Shown in pieces: positions 1 to 7,169 of a stretch of DNA of 64,000 nt (position 1 is its first letter; every line of letters begins with the position of its first letter). Position numbers and translations under genes: made by a program. The stretch is from Parafrankia irregularis (GTDB lineage Bacteria; Actinomycetota; Actinomycetes; Frankiales; Frankiaceae): contig NZ_FAOZ01000019.1 of NCBI RefSeq assembly GCF_001536285.1, positions 1 to 64,000 on the forward strand. Direction: 5' to 3'. The notes beneath the pieces are model-generated. The model worked only from the letters and a program-made list of their open reading frames with translations. It had not been told where the DNA came from and made no database searches.

Positions 1-120
1 GGTGGTGCTCAGGGTGGTTCCACGGGTTCCTTCGGGGGTGGCGGCGCTCAGGGTGGTTCCACGGGCTCGTTCGGGGGCGGGGGTGGCGCTCAGGGTGGGT
101 CGACCGGCTCCTTCCGCTGA
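1..120 (+). CDS. Glycine/serine-rich repeat protein, 3' end only
   Basis: The window opens inside a reading frame that ends with TGA at 118-120. All 39 visible codons encode imperfect copies of a Gly-Gly-Ala-Gln-Gly-Gly-Ser-Thr-Gly-Ser-Phe-Gly unit, and the protein ends on Ser-Phe-Arg directly after the last repeat. The same unit, with Gly-Lys in place of Gly-Gly after Phe, builds the next gene at 476-1504, so the two are tandem paralogues. Unlike its neighbour this protein has no non-repetitive C-terminal tail. By analogy with the neighbour it is probably secreted, but its N-terminus lies outside the window. Function unknown. Confidence 0.75.
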   Translation, partial: GGAQGGSTGSFGGGGAQGGSTGSFGGGGGAQGGSTGSFR

Positions 121-475
121 GAACTTCCTAGTGTCCGCCTAGTTTTTGTTTGGGTATGACGGGCAGCCCTCCCTTCTCCCATCTGGAGAAATCTGCCAGG
201 TGGGAGAGGCGGAGGGCTTTCGCTTACATGAAGAGCTGGGCTAAATGATGTTGCGAGGATCTCCCTGATAGGGGTGTGTACTCGCACCAATCACACCAGG
301 TGGGCCGGGTTGGTGATCTGATCTACTTTTGCCATGTGATCCGGTCCGGACGAGTTCGACGCTTTGCTGTCGCGAAATATGTCACTCGAAATTTTTCCGC
401 AACACGCCGGTCTGGTGGAAGCGGCTGATCCGACGGCTTGATAGCTACCATCCCGCTGCGACGAGGTGGATCCTG
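121..475. other. Intergenic region between the two repeat genes
   Basis: No convincing gene. It holds the terminator hairpin at 165-221. It is then richer in A and T than its surroundings (for example the TTTTT runs near 142 and 392), as expected for the promoter region of the next repeat gene. No specific -35/-10 pair could be fixed with confidence. Confidence 0.5.
165..221 (+). terminator. Strong hairpin terminator after the first repeat gene
   Basis: AGCCCTCC at 165-172 pairs with GGAGGGCT at 211-218, and CTCCCA at 176-181 pairs with TGGGAG at 201-206. This makes a two-part stem followed by TTT. It lies 45 bases after the stop at 120 and fits an intrinsic terminator separating the two repeat genes. 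Confidence 0.65.
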
Positions 476-1504
476 ATGTCGAGCGGGGAAATCATGATTG
501 TTAAGAAGACCTGGTCCGTTCTGGCTCTGGCCGGTGGAATGTCTGCTGCTGCTATCTTGTCGGCGTCTCCTGCCAGGGCCGACATATCGATAGCCGTTGA
601 TCCGGCTCAGGCCAACCTGGTGGCGCCCGTGGTCACTGTAGGAGATGGTCAGGAGGGTTTCGGAGAAGTGGAGCCCACAGTTTTGGACGCCGGGCAGGGC
701 CTGGCTATTCCGAGCGGATTGAACCTCTCCATTCTGTCGACCGGAAGCATCACGATCGGTATTGGCGCGCCGGTTACTGCGGAGACCGTTGTCGGTGGCC
801 CGACGAGTACCTTCGGTGCGGCGTCCAGCGCTCAGGGTGGGTCGACTGGCTCGTTCGATGGAGATGGAACCCAGGGTGGGTCATCCCAAACAACCAGACA
901 GGTTGAGGAAGGCGTGACCATCGATATCTCCACACCGCGGAACCCGGGCGGCAAGGAGACGACTGGGTCGTTCGGTAAGGGTGGCGCTCAGGGTGGGTCG
1001 ACCGGGTCCTTTGGTAAGGGCGGGTCTCAGGGTGGGTCGACTGGGTCGTTCGGTAAGGGCGGGTCCCAGGGTGGGTCGACTGGGTCGTTCGGTAAGGGTG
1101 GCGCTCAGGGTGGGTCGACCGGGTCCTTTGGTAAGGGCGGGTCTCAGGGTGGGTCGACTGGGTCGTTCGGTAAGGGCGGGTCCCAGGGTGGGTCGACTGG
1201 GTCGTTCGGTAAGGGTGGCGCTCAGGGTGGGTCGACCGGGTCCTTTGGTAAGGGCGGGTCCCAGGGTGGGTCGACCGGGTCCTTTGGTAAGGGTGGCGCT
1301 CAGGGTGGGTCGACTGGGTCGTTCGGTAAGGGCGGGTCCCAGGGTGGGTCCACCGGGTCGTTCGGCAAGGGTGGGTCGACCGGGCCGAACCACGCGGCCG
1401 CCGACGGCTTCGCGCCGACCGGGAGCGCTGCCGACACGTCGATCAGTCAACTCCTTCAGGATCTCCTGGAGTTCTCCGCGATTGTTCACTGGCTTGGCTT
1501 CTAG
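476..1504 (+). CDS. Secreted glycine-rich protein with 13-residue tandem repeats
   Basis: 342 residues. The ATG at 476 is preceded by GAGGTG at 463-468 with 7-base spacing; an in-frame ATG at 494 is the alternative. The N-terminus has two lysines, a hydrophobic stretch and Ala-Arg-Ala before Asp, a typical Sec signal peptide. After about 110 residues of non-repetitive, Thr/Val/Gly-rich mature sequence come two degenerate repeats, then ten exact-length 13-residue units (Thr-Gly-Ser-Phe-Gly-Lys-Gly-Gly-Ala/Ser-Gln-Gly-Gly-Ser) and a partial one. The tail of about 40 residues ends in a hydrophobic, amphipathic segment. No LPXTG motif or transmembrane anchor is visible. It is probably an exported matrix, adhesive or elastic surface protein; that role is inference from composition. 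A paralogue ends at 120. Confidence 0.8.
   Translation: MSSGEIMIVKKTWSVLALAGGMSAAAILSASPARADISIAVDPAQANLVAPVVTVGDGQEGFGEVEPTVLDAGQGLAIPSGLNLSILSTGSITIGIGAPVTAETVVGGPTSTFGAASSAQGGSTGSFDGDGTQGGSSQTTRQVEEGVTIDISTPRNPGGKETTGSFGKGGAQGGSTGSFGKGGSQGGSTGSFGKGGSQGGSTGSFGKGGAQGGSTGSFGKGGSQGGSTGSFGKGGSQGGSTGSFGKGGAQGGSTGSFGKGGSQGGSTGSFGKGGAQGGSTGSFGKGGSQGGSTGSFGKGGSTGPNHAAADGFAPTGSAADTSISQLLQDLLEFSAIVHWLGF
962..1378 (+). repeat. 39-bp coding tandem repeat array, 10 full units plus a partial
   Basis: Ten 39-bp units begin at 962, 1001, 1040, 1079, 1118, 1157, 1196, 1235, 1274 and 1313; the eleventh (1352) is partial. Units are nearly identical at the DNA level. They alternate between an Ala-Gln type (GGCGCTCAG) and a Ser-Gln type (GGGTCTCAG or GGGTCCCAG) in the order A S S A S S A S A S. 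This implies duplication of a 117-bp three-unit block as well as single units. Confidence 0.9.
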
Positions 1505-1750
1505 AACAGTTCCGAGGATGGTCCACGGAAAAGGTGGGAACCAGGTGCGTCCCAGCGCCAGGTGATTTCGCGCATGCGGACGAGTAGATCCCAGCTGGGT
1601 GGACTCATCCTGTTCCGAAGCCATGGCGATGGTTGTTGGGACGGCGGTCGCGATCCACGGCCCGCTGGTGCTGGTCGGTGCGGGTGCAGCGCTGTGATTC
1701 GGTGCGGGTCGGCGGACGTGCGTCGACCCGCACCGGCGGACAGCGGTGGA

Positions 1751-2590
1751 TCAGGAGATGCGGGCGATTCCGCCGTACCAGCTGACCTGCGCGTCGGTCG
1801 GCCCGTCCGGCGCCGGCTCGGCCCGCCAACGATGGACGATCTGCACCCCGGGCTCGACGAGATCGAGACCTTCGAAGAAGCCCTCGATCTCTTTTCGGGT
1901 CCGGGTGGTGAGGGGGATCCCGCGCTGCCGGTAGATCTCGACGAGTCGCCCGGCCTCCTCCGGCGCGACGTCGGCCGTGCAGTGGGTGAGCGCGAGATAG
2001 CTGCCCTTGGGCATCGCGTCGAGGTACCGGCGGAGAAGCTCGGTCACCTCGTCGACGTCGGGGAAGAAGTGGAGGATCGCGATCAGGGACAACGCCACCG
2101 GGCTGCTCATGTCGAGGGTTTCCCGTACCTCGGGCGAGGCCAGGATCTTCTCCGGTTCGCGCAGGTCGGCGTCCAGGTAGGCGGTGCGGCCTTCGGGCGT
2201 GCTGGTGAGCAGTGCACGGGCGTGCGCGAGGACGATCGGGTCGTTGTCGGCGTAGACCACCCGCGACTCGGGGGTGATGCTCTGGGCGACCTCATGCAGA
2301 TTGGGCGAGGTCGGGATGCCGGTGCCGATGTCCAGGAACTGGCGCAGGCCCACCTCGCCGGCAAGATATCGGGTCGCACGGTGGACGAAGGCGCGGTTCT
2401 GCTGGGCGGCGATGCGCAGTGCCGGGAACGCCGTCAGCGCATGTTCAGCGGCTTCCCGGTCGGCCGGGAAGTTGTCCTTGCCACCCAGAAAGAAGTCGTA
2501 CATGCGAGCGGAATGCGGGACGTCTGTTCGCAGGTCTACCGGCTCGATGTGCTCCTCTGGCCAGCCATACCTGTTCTTGTTGTCGCTCAC
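1751..2590 (-). CDS. SAM-dependent methyltransferase, DUF574/Methyltransf_19 family
   Basis: 279 residues from a GTG start. The N-terminal segment Ser-Ala-Arg-Met-Tyr-Asp-Phe-Phe-Leu-Gly-Gly-Lys-Asp-Asn-Phe is the hallmark of the actinobacterial S-adenosyl methyltransferase family PF04672. The SAM-binding loop follows as Phe-Leu-Asp-Ile-Gly-Thr-Gly-Ile-Pro-Thr, with the acidic residue after the next strand in Val-Tyr-Ala-Asp-Asn-Asp. The length is usual for the family. These proteins are abundant in Streptomyces and Frankia but their substrates are mostly unknown. It stands alone, divergent from the flavoprotein gene at 2844. Known from the family: the fold and cofactor. Not known: the methyl acceptor. 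Confidence 0.88.
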   Translation of the reverse strand: MSDNKNRYGWPEEHIEPVDLRTDVPHSARMYDFFLGGKDNFPADREAAEHALTAFPALRIAAQQNRAFVHRATRYLAGEVGLRQFLDIGTGIPTSPNLHEVAQSITPESRVVYADNDPIVLAHARALLTSTPEGRTAYLDADLREPEKILASPEVRETLDMSSPVALSLIAILHFFPDVDEVTELLRRYLDAMPKGSYLALTHCTADVAPEEAGRLVEIYRQRGIPLTTRTRKEIEGFFEGLDLVEPGVQIVHRWRAEPAPDGPTDAQVSWYGGIARIS

Positions 2591-2843
2591 GTCCCGGCCT
2601 CTCTCAGCGTCGTCCGGACATCGGCATGCGCCGTCCCCGCATGCGTCTTGCCGGCGGCTGAGCGGTATCTGCCTGCCGGGTCAGGGAGCAGCGAGATGTT
2701 ACCGAATTATGGTGGTTCGATCTCAGGGAGTGGCAGGAGGGTCGGCAACGGGACGTGGCGTGGTAGCCCCGCCTGGTGCACGCTCCAGTGGGCGGCGGCC
2801 CAGGCGGCTGGCTCCTTTTCCCTGAGTTGAGGAGGATTCGGTC

Positions 2844-3629
2844 GTGACTGACAACGGTGAAGAGGCCCCCGGCGTCACCCGGACCCGAGGGGCTGCCTGG
2901 CGCCTGCTGGACAGGGTGCTGCTCCACGCCCGGGTGGAGTCCGTCGGAATGCTCGCCCGTCGAACGCGGCGCATCGTGCTCACCGGTCCGGCGCTGGCGG
3001 ATCTCGCCTGGTCACCCGGGCAGAACGTGACCGTGTTCCTCGCCGATCCGACCAGGCTGGCGGGGTGGCGCAATGGCCCACGTGACCTCAAACGCAGCTA
3101 CTCGGTGTGGGACTACGACCCGTCCGGCCGCATGGAGCTGGCCGTGTACGACCACGGCGGCGAGACCCCTGGGACGTCCTGGGCCCGTCGGGTGGTTCCG
3201 GGCGACGAGGTCATCGTCACCCGGCCGGAGGGGCGCCTGGTGGCCCGTCCCGAGGCGGGCGTGCACCTCTTCGTCGGAGAGGACACGGCGGCCGTCTCGT
3301 TCGGCGCGATGCTCCGCACGCTGCCCGCGCCGACCCTGGTCCGTGGTGTGATCGAGTGCGATGAGGAGGATGACCGGCTTCCGCTGCCCCGTGCCACGGA
3401 GCTGACCTGGGTCCATCGGCGCGGTGCGCCTGCCGCCTCCTCCTCGCTGCTGACCGCGGCGCTCGCCGATCTCGATCTCTCCGGTGGCGAGCCCGGCGCT
3501 GCCTACGTGGTCGGTGAGGCTCGCACCTGCCAGGCCGTCCGGCGCCATCTCATCGATGAGCGGGGCTGGCCCCGGCAGCGGGTTCTGGTCAGGGCCTTCT
3601 GGACCCCGGGCCGCCGTGGGATGGACTGA
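2844..3629 (+). CDS. Siderophore-interacting protein (FAD-dependent ferric reductase)
   Basis: 261 residues. The GTG start follows GAGGAGG with good spacing. The sequence fits the ViuB-type siderophore-interacting family: an N-terminal FAD-binding barrel with Arg-Ser-Tyr-Ser-Val-Trp-Asp-Tyr, where the family motif is R-x-Y-[ST], and a following Gly-rich segment with Gly-Thr-Ser-Trp-Ala. The C-terminal NAD(P)H-side domain has Phe-Val-Gly-Glu-Asp-Thr-Ala, a conserved Trp-Val-His-Arg-Arg-Gly segment and a Val-Gly-Glu-Ala motif. Such cytoplasmic flavoproteins reduce ferric siderophores after import. No siderophore transport or synthesis genes are adjacent, so the partner siderophore cannot be named. 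Confidence 0.85.
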   Translation: MTDNGEEAPGVTRTRGAAWRLLDRVLLHARVESVGMLARRTRRIVLTGPALADLAWSPGQNVTVFLADPTRLAGWRNGPRDLKRSYSVWDYDPSGRMELAVYDHGGETPGTSWARRVVPGDEVIVTRPEGRLVARPEAGVHLFVGEDTAAVSFGAMLRTLPAPTLVRGVIECDEEDDRLPLPRATELTWVHRRGAPAASSSLLTAALADLDLSGGEPGAAYVVGEARTCQAVRRHLIDERGWPRQRVLVRAFWTPGRRGMD

Positions 3630-3970
3630 CCAGTGCCTACGCCGCGGCCGTGGCCAACGGGGCCGCGACCGGCGGAGACTCCTTCCGGATTCCTTTTGCG
3701 ATCCAGGCAGGCACGGCGTCCGCCCACCCGATCAGGCCGCCCACCCGATCAGGCCGCCCGCCGCGCCGGCCGGTGGCCTGAGCTGGCCGGGCAGGTGGCT
3801 GCGGGCCGGCTCATTTCAGGCGGGGGAGCGCCGAGGGCCGTCCAGGGCCGGACCTGCGGCTTCCCGCCGGCGGGCTTGCCCGTGTGAGCCCAGGTAGCCG
3901 TGTCGGCGGATCACCTGGAAGGGCCAGCGAAGGGCGCAATGCCGAAGAACTCTGAAGAGTCGACGCCCGG
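3630..3970. other. Intergenic region with a 17-bp direct repeat
   Basis: No supported gene. A perfect 17-bp direct repeat CCGCCCACCCGATCAGG occupies 3720-3736 and 3737-3753. No terminator with a T-tract was recognised. If the next gene starts at the internal GTG 4088, the noncoding stretch extends to 4087. Confidence 0.4.
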
Positions 3971-4444
3971 TTGCGTGACGCTTGTGCCGGTGTACGACAG
4001 GATGGCCGGGTGCCTCCCCGCCGCTCTGCTGGTCGGCGCGCGATCCCGACCCCGCTCGCGCCGAACACCGCCCCACGTGCCGTTTCGGTGACGCTGCCGA
4101 CGCGTCCGGGCCCGTCGTCTCAGCAGGCGCTTCCCCTGCCTGTCGACTCCGCTCGTCAGCCTGTGCGCCTGCGTGACCTCCCCACCGTGGTGAGCTGCGG
4201 AGGCTGCGACCAGCGCTGGTCCGAGCTGGAGGCCGCGCACTGCCGCGCCTGCCATCAGCTCTGGCCGACAGTGGACGGCTTCGATGACCATCTCGTCGAG
4301 TGCCCAGCCTCGCCGGAGATCGCGCCCAGGAAGGCGAAGCGGATTCCCGACCAGCGCCGGAACTCCCCGGAGGCAGCCCAGGAGACGGCCGAGCGTGCCC
4401 AGCCGTCGGCGGGGGCCGCGCGGGACGAGTGGAACGTCGCCTGA
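3971..4444 (+). CDS. FDXHR-type putative zinc-binding protein
   Basis: Up to 157 residues. The recognisable core is a compact zinc-ribbon-like segment with Cys-Gly-Gly-Cys-Asp-Gln-Arg-Trp, then His-Cys-Arg-Ala-Cys-His, then Phe-Asp-Asp-His-Leu-Val-Glu-Cys. This matches the small actinobacterial FDXHR family, in which a Phe-Asp-x-His motif follows two Cys-x2-Cys pairs. The first 40 to 50 residues are low-complexity Pro/Arg/Ala and may not be translated; the in-frame GTG at 4088 would give about 118 residues. The C-terminus is charged and Ala-rich. Family members are thought to be zinc-binding with unknown function. Confidence 0.6.
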   Translation: MRDACAGVRQDGRVPPRRSAGRRAIPTPLAPNTAPRAVSVTLPTRPGPSSQQALPLPVDSARQPVRLRDLPTVVSCGGCDQRWSELEAAHCRACHQLWPTVDGFDDHLVECPASPEIAPRKAKRIPDQRRNSPEAAQETAERAQPSAGAARDEWNVA

Positions 4445-4658
4445 CCGCAGGCCGCTGTCCGCTCCGGCGTTCGTCCCTTCCTTCGCACTGGACGTCGCGC
4501 CGGACTTCGTATCGGTGTCCATGTTTGGCGGTCGTTCTCGGTGGATGATGCGGTCATTGGGCGCGACAGCCCGGTGATCGGGTCAGCAAGCTGCTACGTT
4601 CCGGCGCGGGAGCGTGCGCGCGCGTTCCGCGATGGTGGGCTCGGAACGGGAGGACGGC

Positions 4659-5585
4659 ATGACCGTGTGCGGGCTGCTGCGGCTGGACGGTGCCGACGTC
4701 CGCCGGTCGGAGCTGACCGGAATGCTCGCGGCGTCCTCCATCGGTCTTCCCGCCGCGCGCCGGGTGCATCTGGACGGTTCGTTCGGTGTGGTCACAGCCG
4801 CGGATGATGCGGTCGGATCCATGCCACCTGTGCTGGTGGGGCCGGCCGGGCTGGTCATCGTGATCGTCCACCACGGGGCGGGAGCGAGGGTGGTGCGGGT
4901 CGGTCGAGCCGGGGGCGCCCGAGCGGCCGCGCCGACGAGCCAGGCAGGCGCCGCCACCGGGCCTTTCCGCACCGCCGGTTCGATCGGTGGCGTCGGGCCG
5001 CCGGGGCGGCGTGCCGCTTCGGACGGATCCGATGGCTCCTCGGCCGGCACCGGATCGGTGACTGTGCTGCGTCCCGCCGGCCTGCGCCCGGTAGGCCTGC
5101 GTCCCGCGGACGCGGGGGAGTCGCTCCCGGCGGTGGATGCCGCGGATGCCGCGGGCGGTGTGGACGCCGGGGCGCCTTGGCGGGAGCCGACCGGCGACGG
5201 TGCCTGGGACGAACGCACTCACGGTGTTCGGGCAGCGGACGCGCTGATGGCCTCGTACCGCGCCGCCGGGCAGCGTGCGCTGGGCACGCTGGACGAGCAT
5301 CTGTTGGCGATCGTCTGGGAACCCACCCGCCGACGACTGATTGTCAGCCGGGGTGGCCGGCGTGCGGATGACCTGGTGGTCTGGTCCGACGGCCGCTATT
5401 TCGCCTTCGGCGCCGAGCCGGGGCAGGTGCTCGCGGTGGGGTCGCTGGGCTCCGTCCGCCCGCGCCGGCTCGCCGCCGGTGAGACCCTGCCGGTGACTGT
5501 GGCGACCAGGCTCCGCAGGCCTCCCGCGACCGACTTTCTCCCCCAGGGAGCCGAATCCGCCGTGTTGGACTCTCCCGTCACCTGA
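4659..5585 (+). CDS. Stand-alone class II glutamine-amidotransferase-like protein
   Basis: 308 residues from the ATG at 4659, preceded by CGGGAGGA. The start Met-Thr-Val-Cys-Gly-Leu-Leu resembles the Met-Cys-Gly-Ile N-terminus of class II amidotransferases. The C-terminal part (roughly residues 200-300) follows the asparagine-synthetase N-domain pattern: a long helix with Tyr-Arg-Ala-Ala-Gly, then Leu-Leu-Ala-Ile-Val-Trp-Glu, Arg-Arg-Leu-Ile-Val-Ser-Arg, and Phe-Ala-Phe-Gly-Ala-Glu. A Gly/Ala/Pro-rich insertion of about 90 residues splits the domain. No synthetase or transferase domain follows. The usual catalytic Cys is residue 4 rather than 2, so activity would need N-terminal processing. 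The assignment is inference from motif pattern. Substrate unknown. Confidence 0.6.
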   Translation: MTVCGLLRLDGADVRRSELTGMLAASSIGLPAARRVHLDGSFGVVTAADDAVGSMPPVLVGPAGLVIVIVHHGAGARVVRVGRAGGARAAAPTSQAGAATGPFRTAGSIGGVGPPGRRAASDGSDGSSAGTGSVTVLRPAGLRPVGLRPADAGESLPAVDAADAAGGVDAGAPWREPTGDGAWDERTHGVRAADALMASYRAAGQRALGTLDEHLLAIVWEPTRRRLIVSRGGRRADDLVVWSDGRYFAFGAEPGQVLAVGSLGSVRPRRLAAGETLPVTVATRLRRPPATDFLPQGAESAVLDSPVT

Positions 5586-5615
5586 CCGGCGCGCGCCAGG
5601 TGGCGCATTCGTGAC

Positions 5616-6026
5616 CTACGCGGAGGCGGCGCCCCGGCCGGCCCGTACGAGGGTGACGACCTTCCGCTCCGCGACAAAGGACAGGAAGGGGATCGTGCCC
5701 GCCAGCATGACGAGAATCGTCCTCTTCGCGGGGAACCGCAGGCGGCTCGCCAGATCGAACGCCGCGGCCAGGTAGATCATGTAAAGCAGCCCATGGATGG
5801 GCCCGATGGTCTTCACGACGGCCGGCTCATCCGCCAGATACTTCAGCGGCATGCCGACGACGACCAGAAGAATCAGCACCACGCCGACCACGTAGGCGAT
5901 GATCCGGTAGCGCAGCAGCGAGGAGCGGACGGCGGCGGGCGTGGACCGCGGCCCGCCCTGTGCGCCGGTCCTGCTGGGCTCGGCCGTGCTCGACCGGGAC
6001 GTCGCGGGCTCTGAGGATGCCGTCAC
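5616..6026 (-). CDS. DUF3817 small integral membrane protein
   Basis: 136 residues. The GTG start overlaps the stop of the upstream gene (GTGA at 6023-6026), so the two are probably translationally coupled. A polar N-terminus of about 35 residues is followed by three hydrophobic segments: one rich in Val/Leu, one around Gly-Pro-Ile-His-Gly-Leu-Leu-Tyr-Met-Ile-Tyr, and one after Ala-Lys-Arg. The motif Lys-Thr-Ile-Gly-Pro-Ile-His-Gly and the terminal Phe-Val-Ala-Glu-Arg-Lys-Val are characteristic of DUF3817. Function unknown. Confidence 0.82.
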   Translation of the reverse strand: MTASSEPATSRSSTAEPSRTGAQGGPRSTPAAVRSSLLRYRIIAYVVGVVLILLVVVGMPLKYLADEPAVVKTIGPIHGLLYMIYLAAAFDLASRLRFPAKRTILVMLAGTIPFLSFVAERKVVTLVRAGRGAASA

Positions 6027-6568
6027 CGGCGGCCTCCCTTACGGTCGTTGTCCGGGCCGGTGGCGTCGCGTTCGTACAGCGACGCGAGATAGCGGTTGTA
6101 GGCGGCGAGCTCGAGGTCCTCTTCGGTCTCCGCCTCCGGGGCGACGGCCGAGACCTGGCCGGGACGTACCTGGGGCAGCGGGGTTACCGTGACGGCACCC
6201 GCGGTGCCCTGATGCGGCACGGTCGCCGGAACGGCGGCACCAGCGGCACCGGTGGCACCCGCGACGCTCCCGTCGACGGATGGCGCGGGAGCCTCCGGAG
6301 CTATGCGCCCGCCAAGGCCCCACTGGGGGCCGGAGTCCTCTTCGGCGTCCCGTGGATGGAGGTCCTCGGAGACCATCCGCCACCACCAGTAGGCGACGAA
6401 GGCCGCGAAGATCGGCCACTCGACGCCGTAGAAGAGGTTCTGCATGCTGCCGTGATCGGACTCACCCTTGGTCCACTGCCAGATGCCCATCCGCAGGAAG
6501 AGCCCGATCAGCGCGAGCGCGAGCGCATGGCGGGCGATCCACGACGGGCGGAGCAGAATCCTGCGCAC
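6023..6568 (-). CDS. Small membrane protein coupled to DUF3817 gene
   Basis: 181 residues from the GTG at 6568, chosen because sequence upstream of it has no protein-like character. The frame itself stays open to 6943. Basic N-terminus (Arg-Arg-Ile-Leu-Leu-Arg-Pro-Ser-Trp), a hydrophobic segment of about 15 residues, Trp-Gln-Trp, a second hydrophobic segment with Phe-Tyr-Gly-Val-Glu-Trp-Pro-Ile-Phe-Ala-Ala-Phe, and an aromatic Tyr-Trp-Trp-Trp-Arg. The cytoplasmic tail is Ala/Pro/Val-rich and ends with a charged region. Overlaps the DUF3817 gene by four bases. No named family is claimed. Confidence 0.65.
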   Translation of the reverse strand: MRRILLRPSWIARHALALALIGLFLRMGIWQWTKGESDHGSMQNLFYGVEWPIFAAFVAYWWWRMVSEDLHPRDAEEDSGPQWGLGGRIAPEAPAPSVDGSVAGATGAAGAAVPATVPHQGTAGAVTVTPLPQVRPGQVSAVAPEAETEEDLELAAYNRYLASLYERDATGPDNDRKGGRR

Positions 6569-6842
6569 GCAGCCGACGGTACCTGTCCGTCCGCGCGGGC
6601 GGGTAGCTCCGGCGATCCGGACGTGGCGGGCGTAGGCACCGGCGATCTGAGGACGGATCGGAAAACGGCCGCGCTGAGCGGCCAAATGGATCACGAGGCC
6701 CAATGGATCACAGGACCGTGGAAGTGGTGGTGGGAGGTCCGTGGACGCGTGGAGGGCAGCCCTCCCACCATCCGCGGGGCTCGGTGACCGCGGGCGGATG
6801 ACGGAAACCGCCGACGGAGATGTGACGTGTGAGCTCCGCGTG

Positions 6843-7028
6843 CTGGCACCAGGGCGGTAGTGCTCCGGTGCCAGTGTCGGTTCGGCCCGCCCGCCCGGCT
6901 GGGGGGGGTTAGCGGGGATCGGGCGGGCCGGAACGACCACCACAACCTGGCGCGGTATGCGGTGGTGCGCTCATATGTCCAGTCGTCCGGGGGCCGTCGG
7001 AGGTTGCCGCGGATCGCGGATTTTTTTT
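6843..7028 (+). ncRNA. Candidate structured small RNA ending in a T8 terminator
   Basis: CTGGCACC (6843-6850) pairs perfectly with GGTGCCAG (6867-6874). CGGCCCGCCCG (6883-6893) pairs perfectly with CGGGCGGGCCG (6920-6930), with a G8 run in the loop. The block ends with CCGCG-GAT-CGCGG (7007-7019) followed by eight T residues. No plus-strand coding sequence precedes the terminator, so the hairpins and terminator may belong to a noncoding transcript. The 5' end and a promoter could not be located. It does not match tmRNA, SRP RNA, RNase P or 6C RNA as far as I can tell by eye. Confidence 0.35.
7007..7028 (+). terminator. Intrinsic terminator, 5-bp GC stem with T8 tail
   Basis: Stem CCGCG (7007-7011) with CGCGG (7015-7019), GAT loop, one A, then T at 7021-7028. 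This is the clearest U-tailed terminator I saw in the window, and it faces an apparently gene-free plus strand. Confidence 0.55.
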
Positions 7029-7169
7029 CCGTTGTTTTTCGGGGTGACGCCGTGCCCGCCGGGATGGCGCCGTCGGAGGGCGTGGACCTGCCGGCGCCAG
7101 TAGCCGGTGCCGGCGTCGACGGTTCTGCTCGGTCGACGGGTCCGCTCGGTCGACGGGTCCGCTCGGCGG

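Larger units (their letters stand above)
6569..7169. other. Intergenic region with structured block and direct repeats
   Basis: No protein gene is supported. AATGGATCAC occurs twice, at 6685-6694 and 6702-6711. Two perfect inverted repeats and a T8-tailed hairpin occupy 6843-7028 (see the candidate RNA). A 17-bp unit GCTCGGTCGACGGGTCC is repeated in tandem at 7127-7143 and 7144-7160, just downstream of the minus-strand stop at 7170. Confidence 0.5.

Noticed and set aside
962-1378. CRISPR array
   Set aside because: Units are contiguous 39-bp coding repeats without unique spacers and stay in one reading frame.
881-1624. Long minus-strand open frame opposite the repeat array
   Set aside because: Its Thr-Leu-Thr-Glu-Arg-Pro-Ser repeats are only the antisense reading of the 39-bp units; the plus frame has a signal peptide and ribosome site.
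1562-2830. Plus-strand frame of 422 codons
   Set aside because: Antisense to the methyltransferase, which has a recognisable SAM-binding motif; the plus translation has no domain.
6883-6930. 6C RNA on the minus strand
   Set aside because: One loop has eight C residues, but the second required C-rich hairpin is absent.
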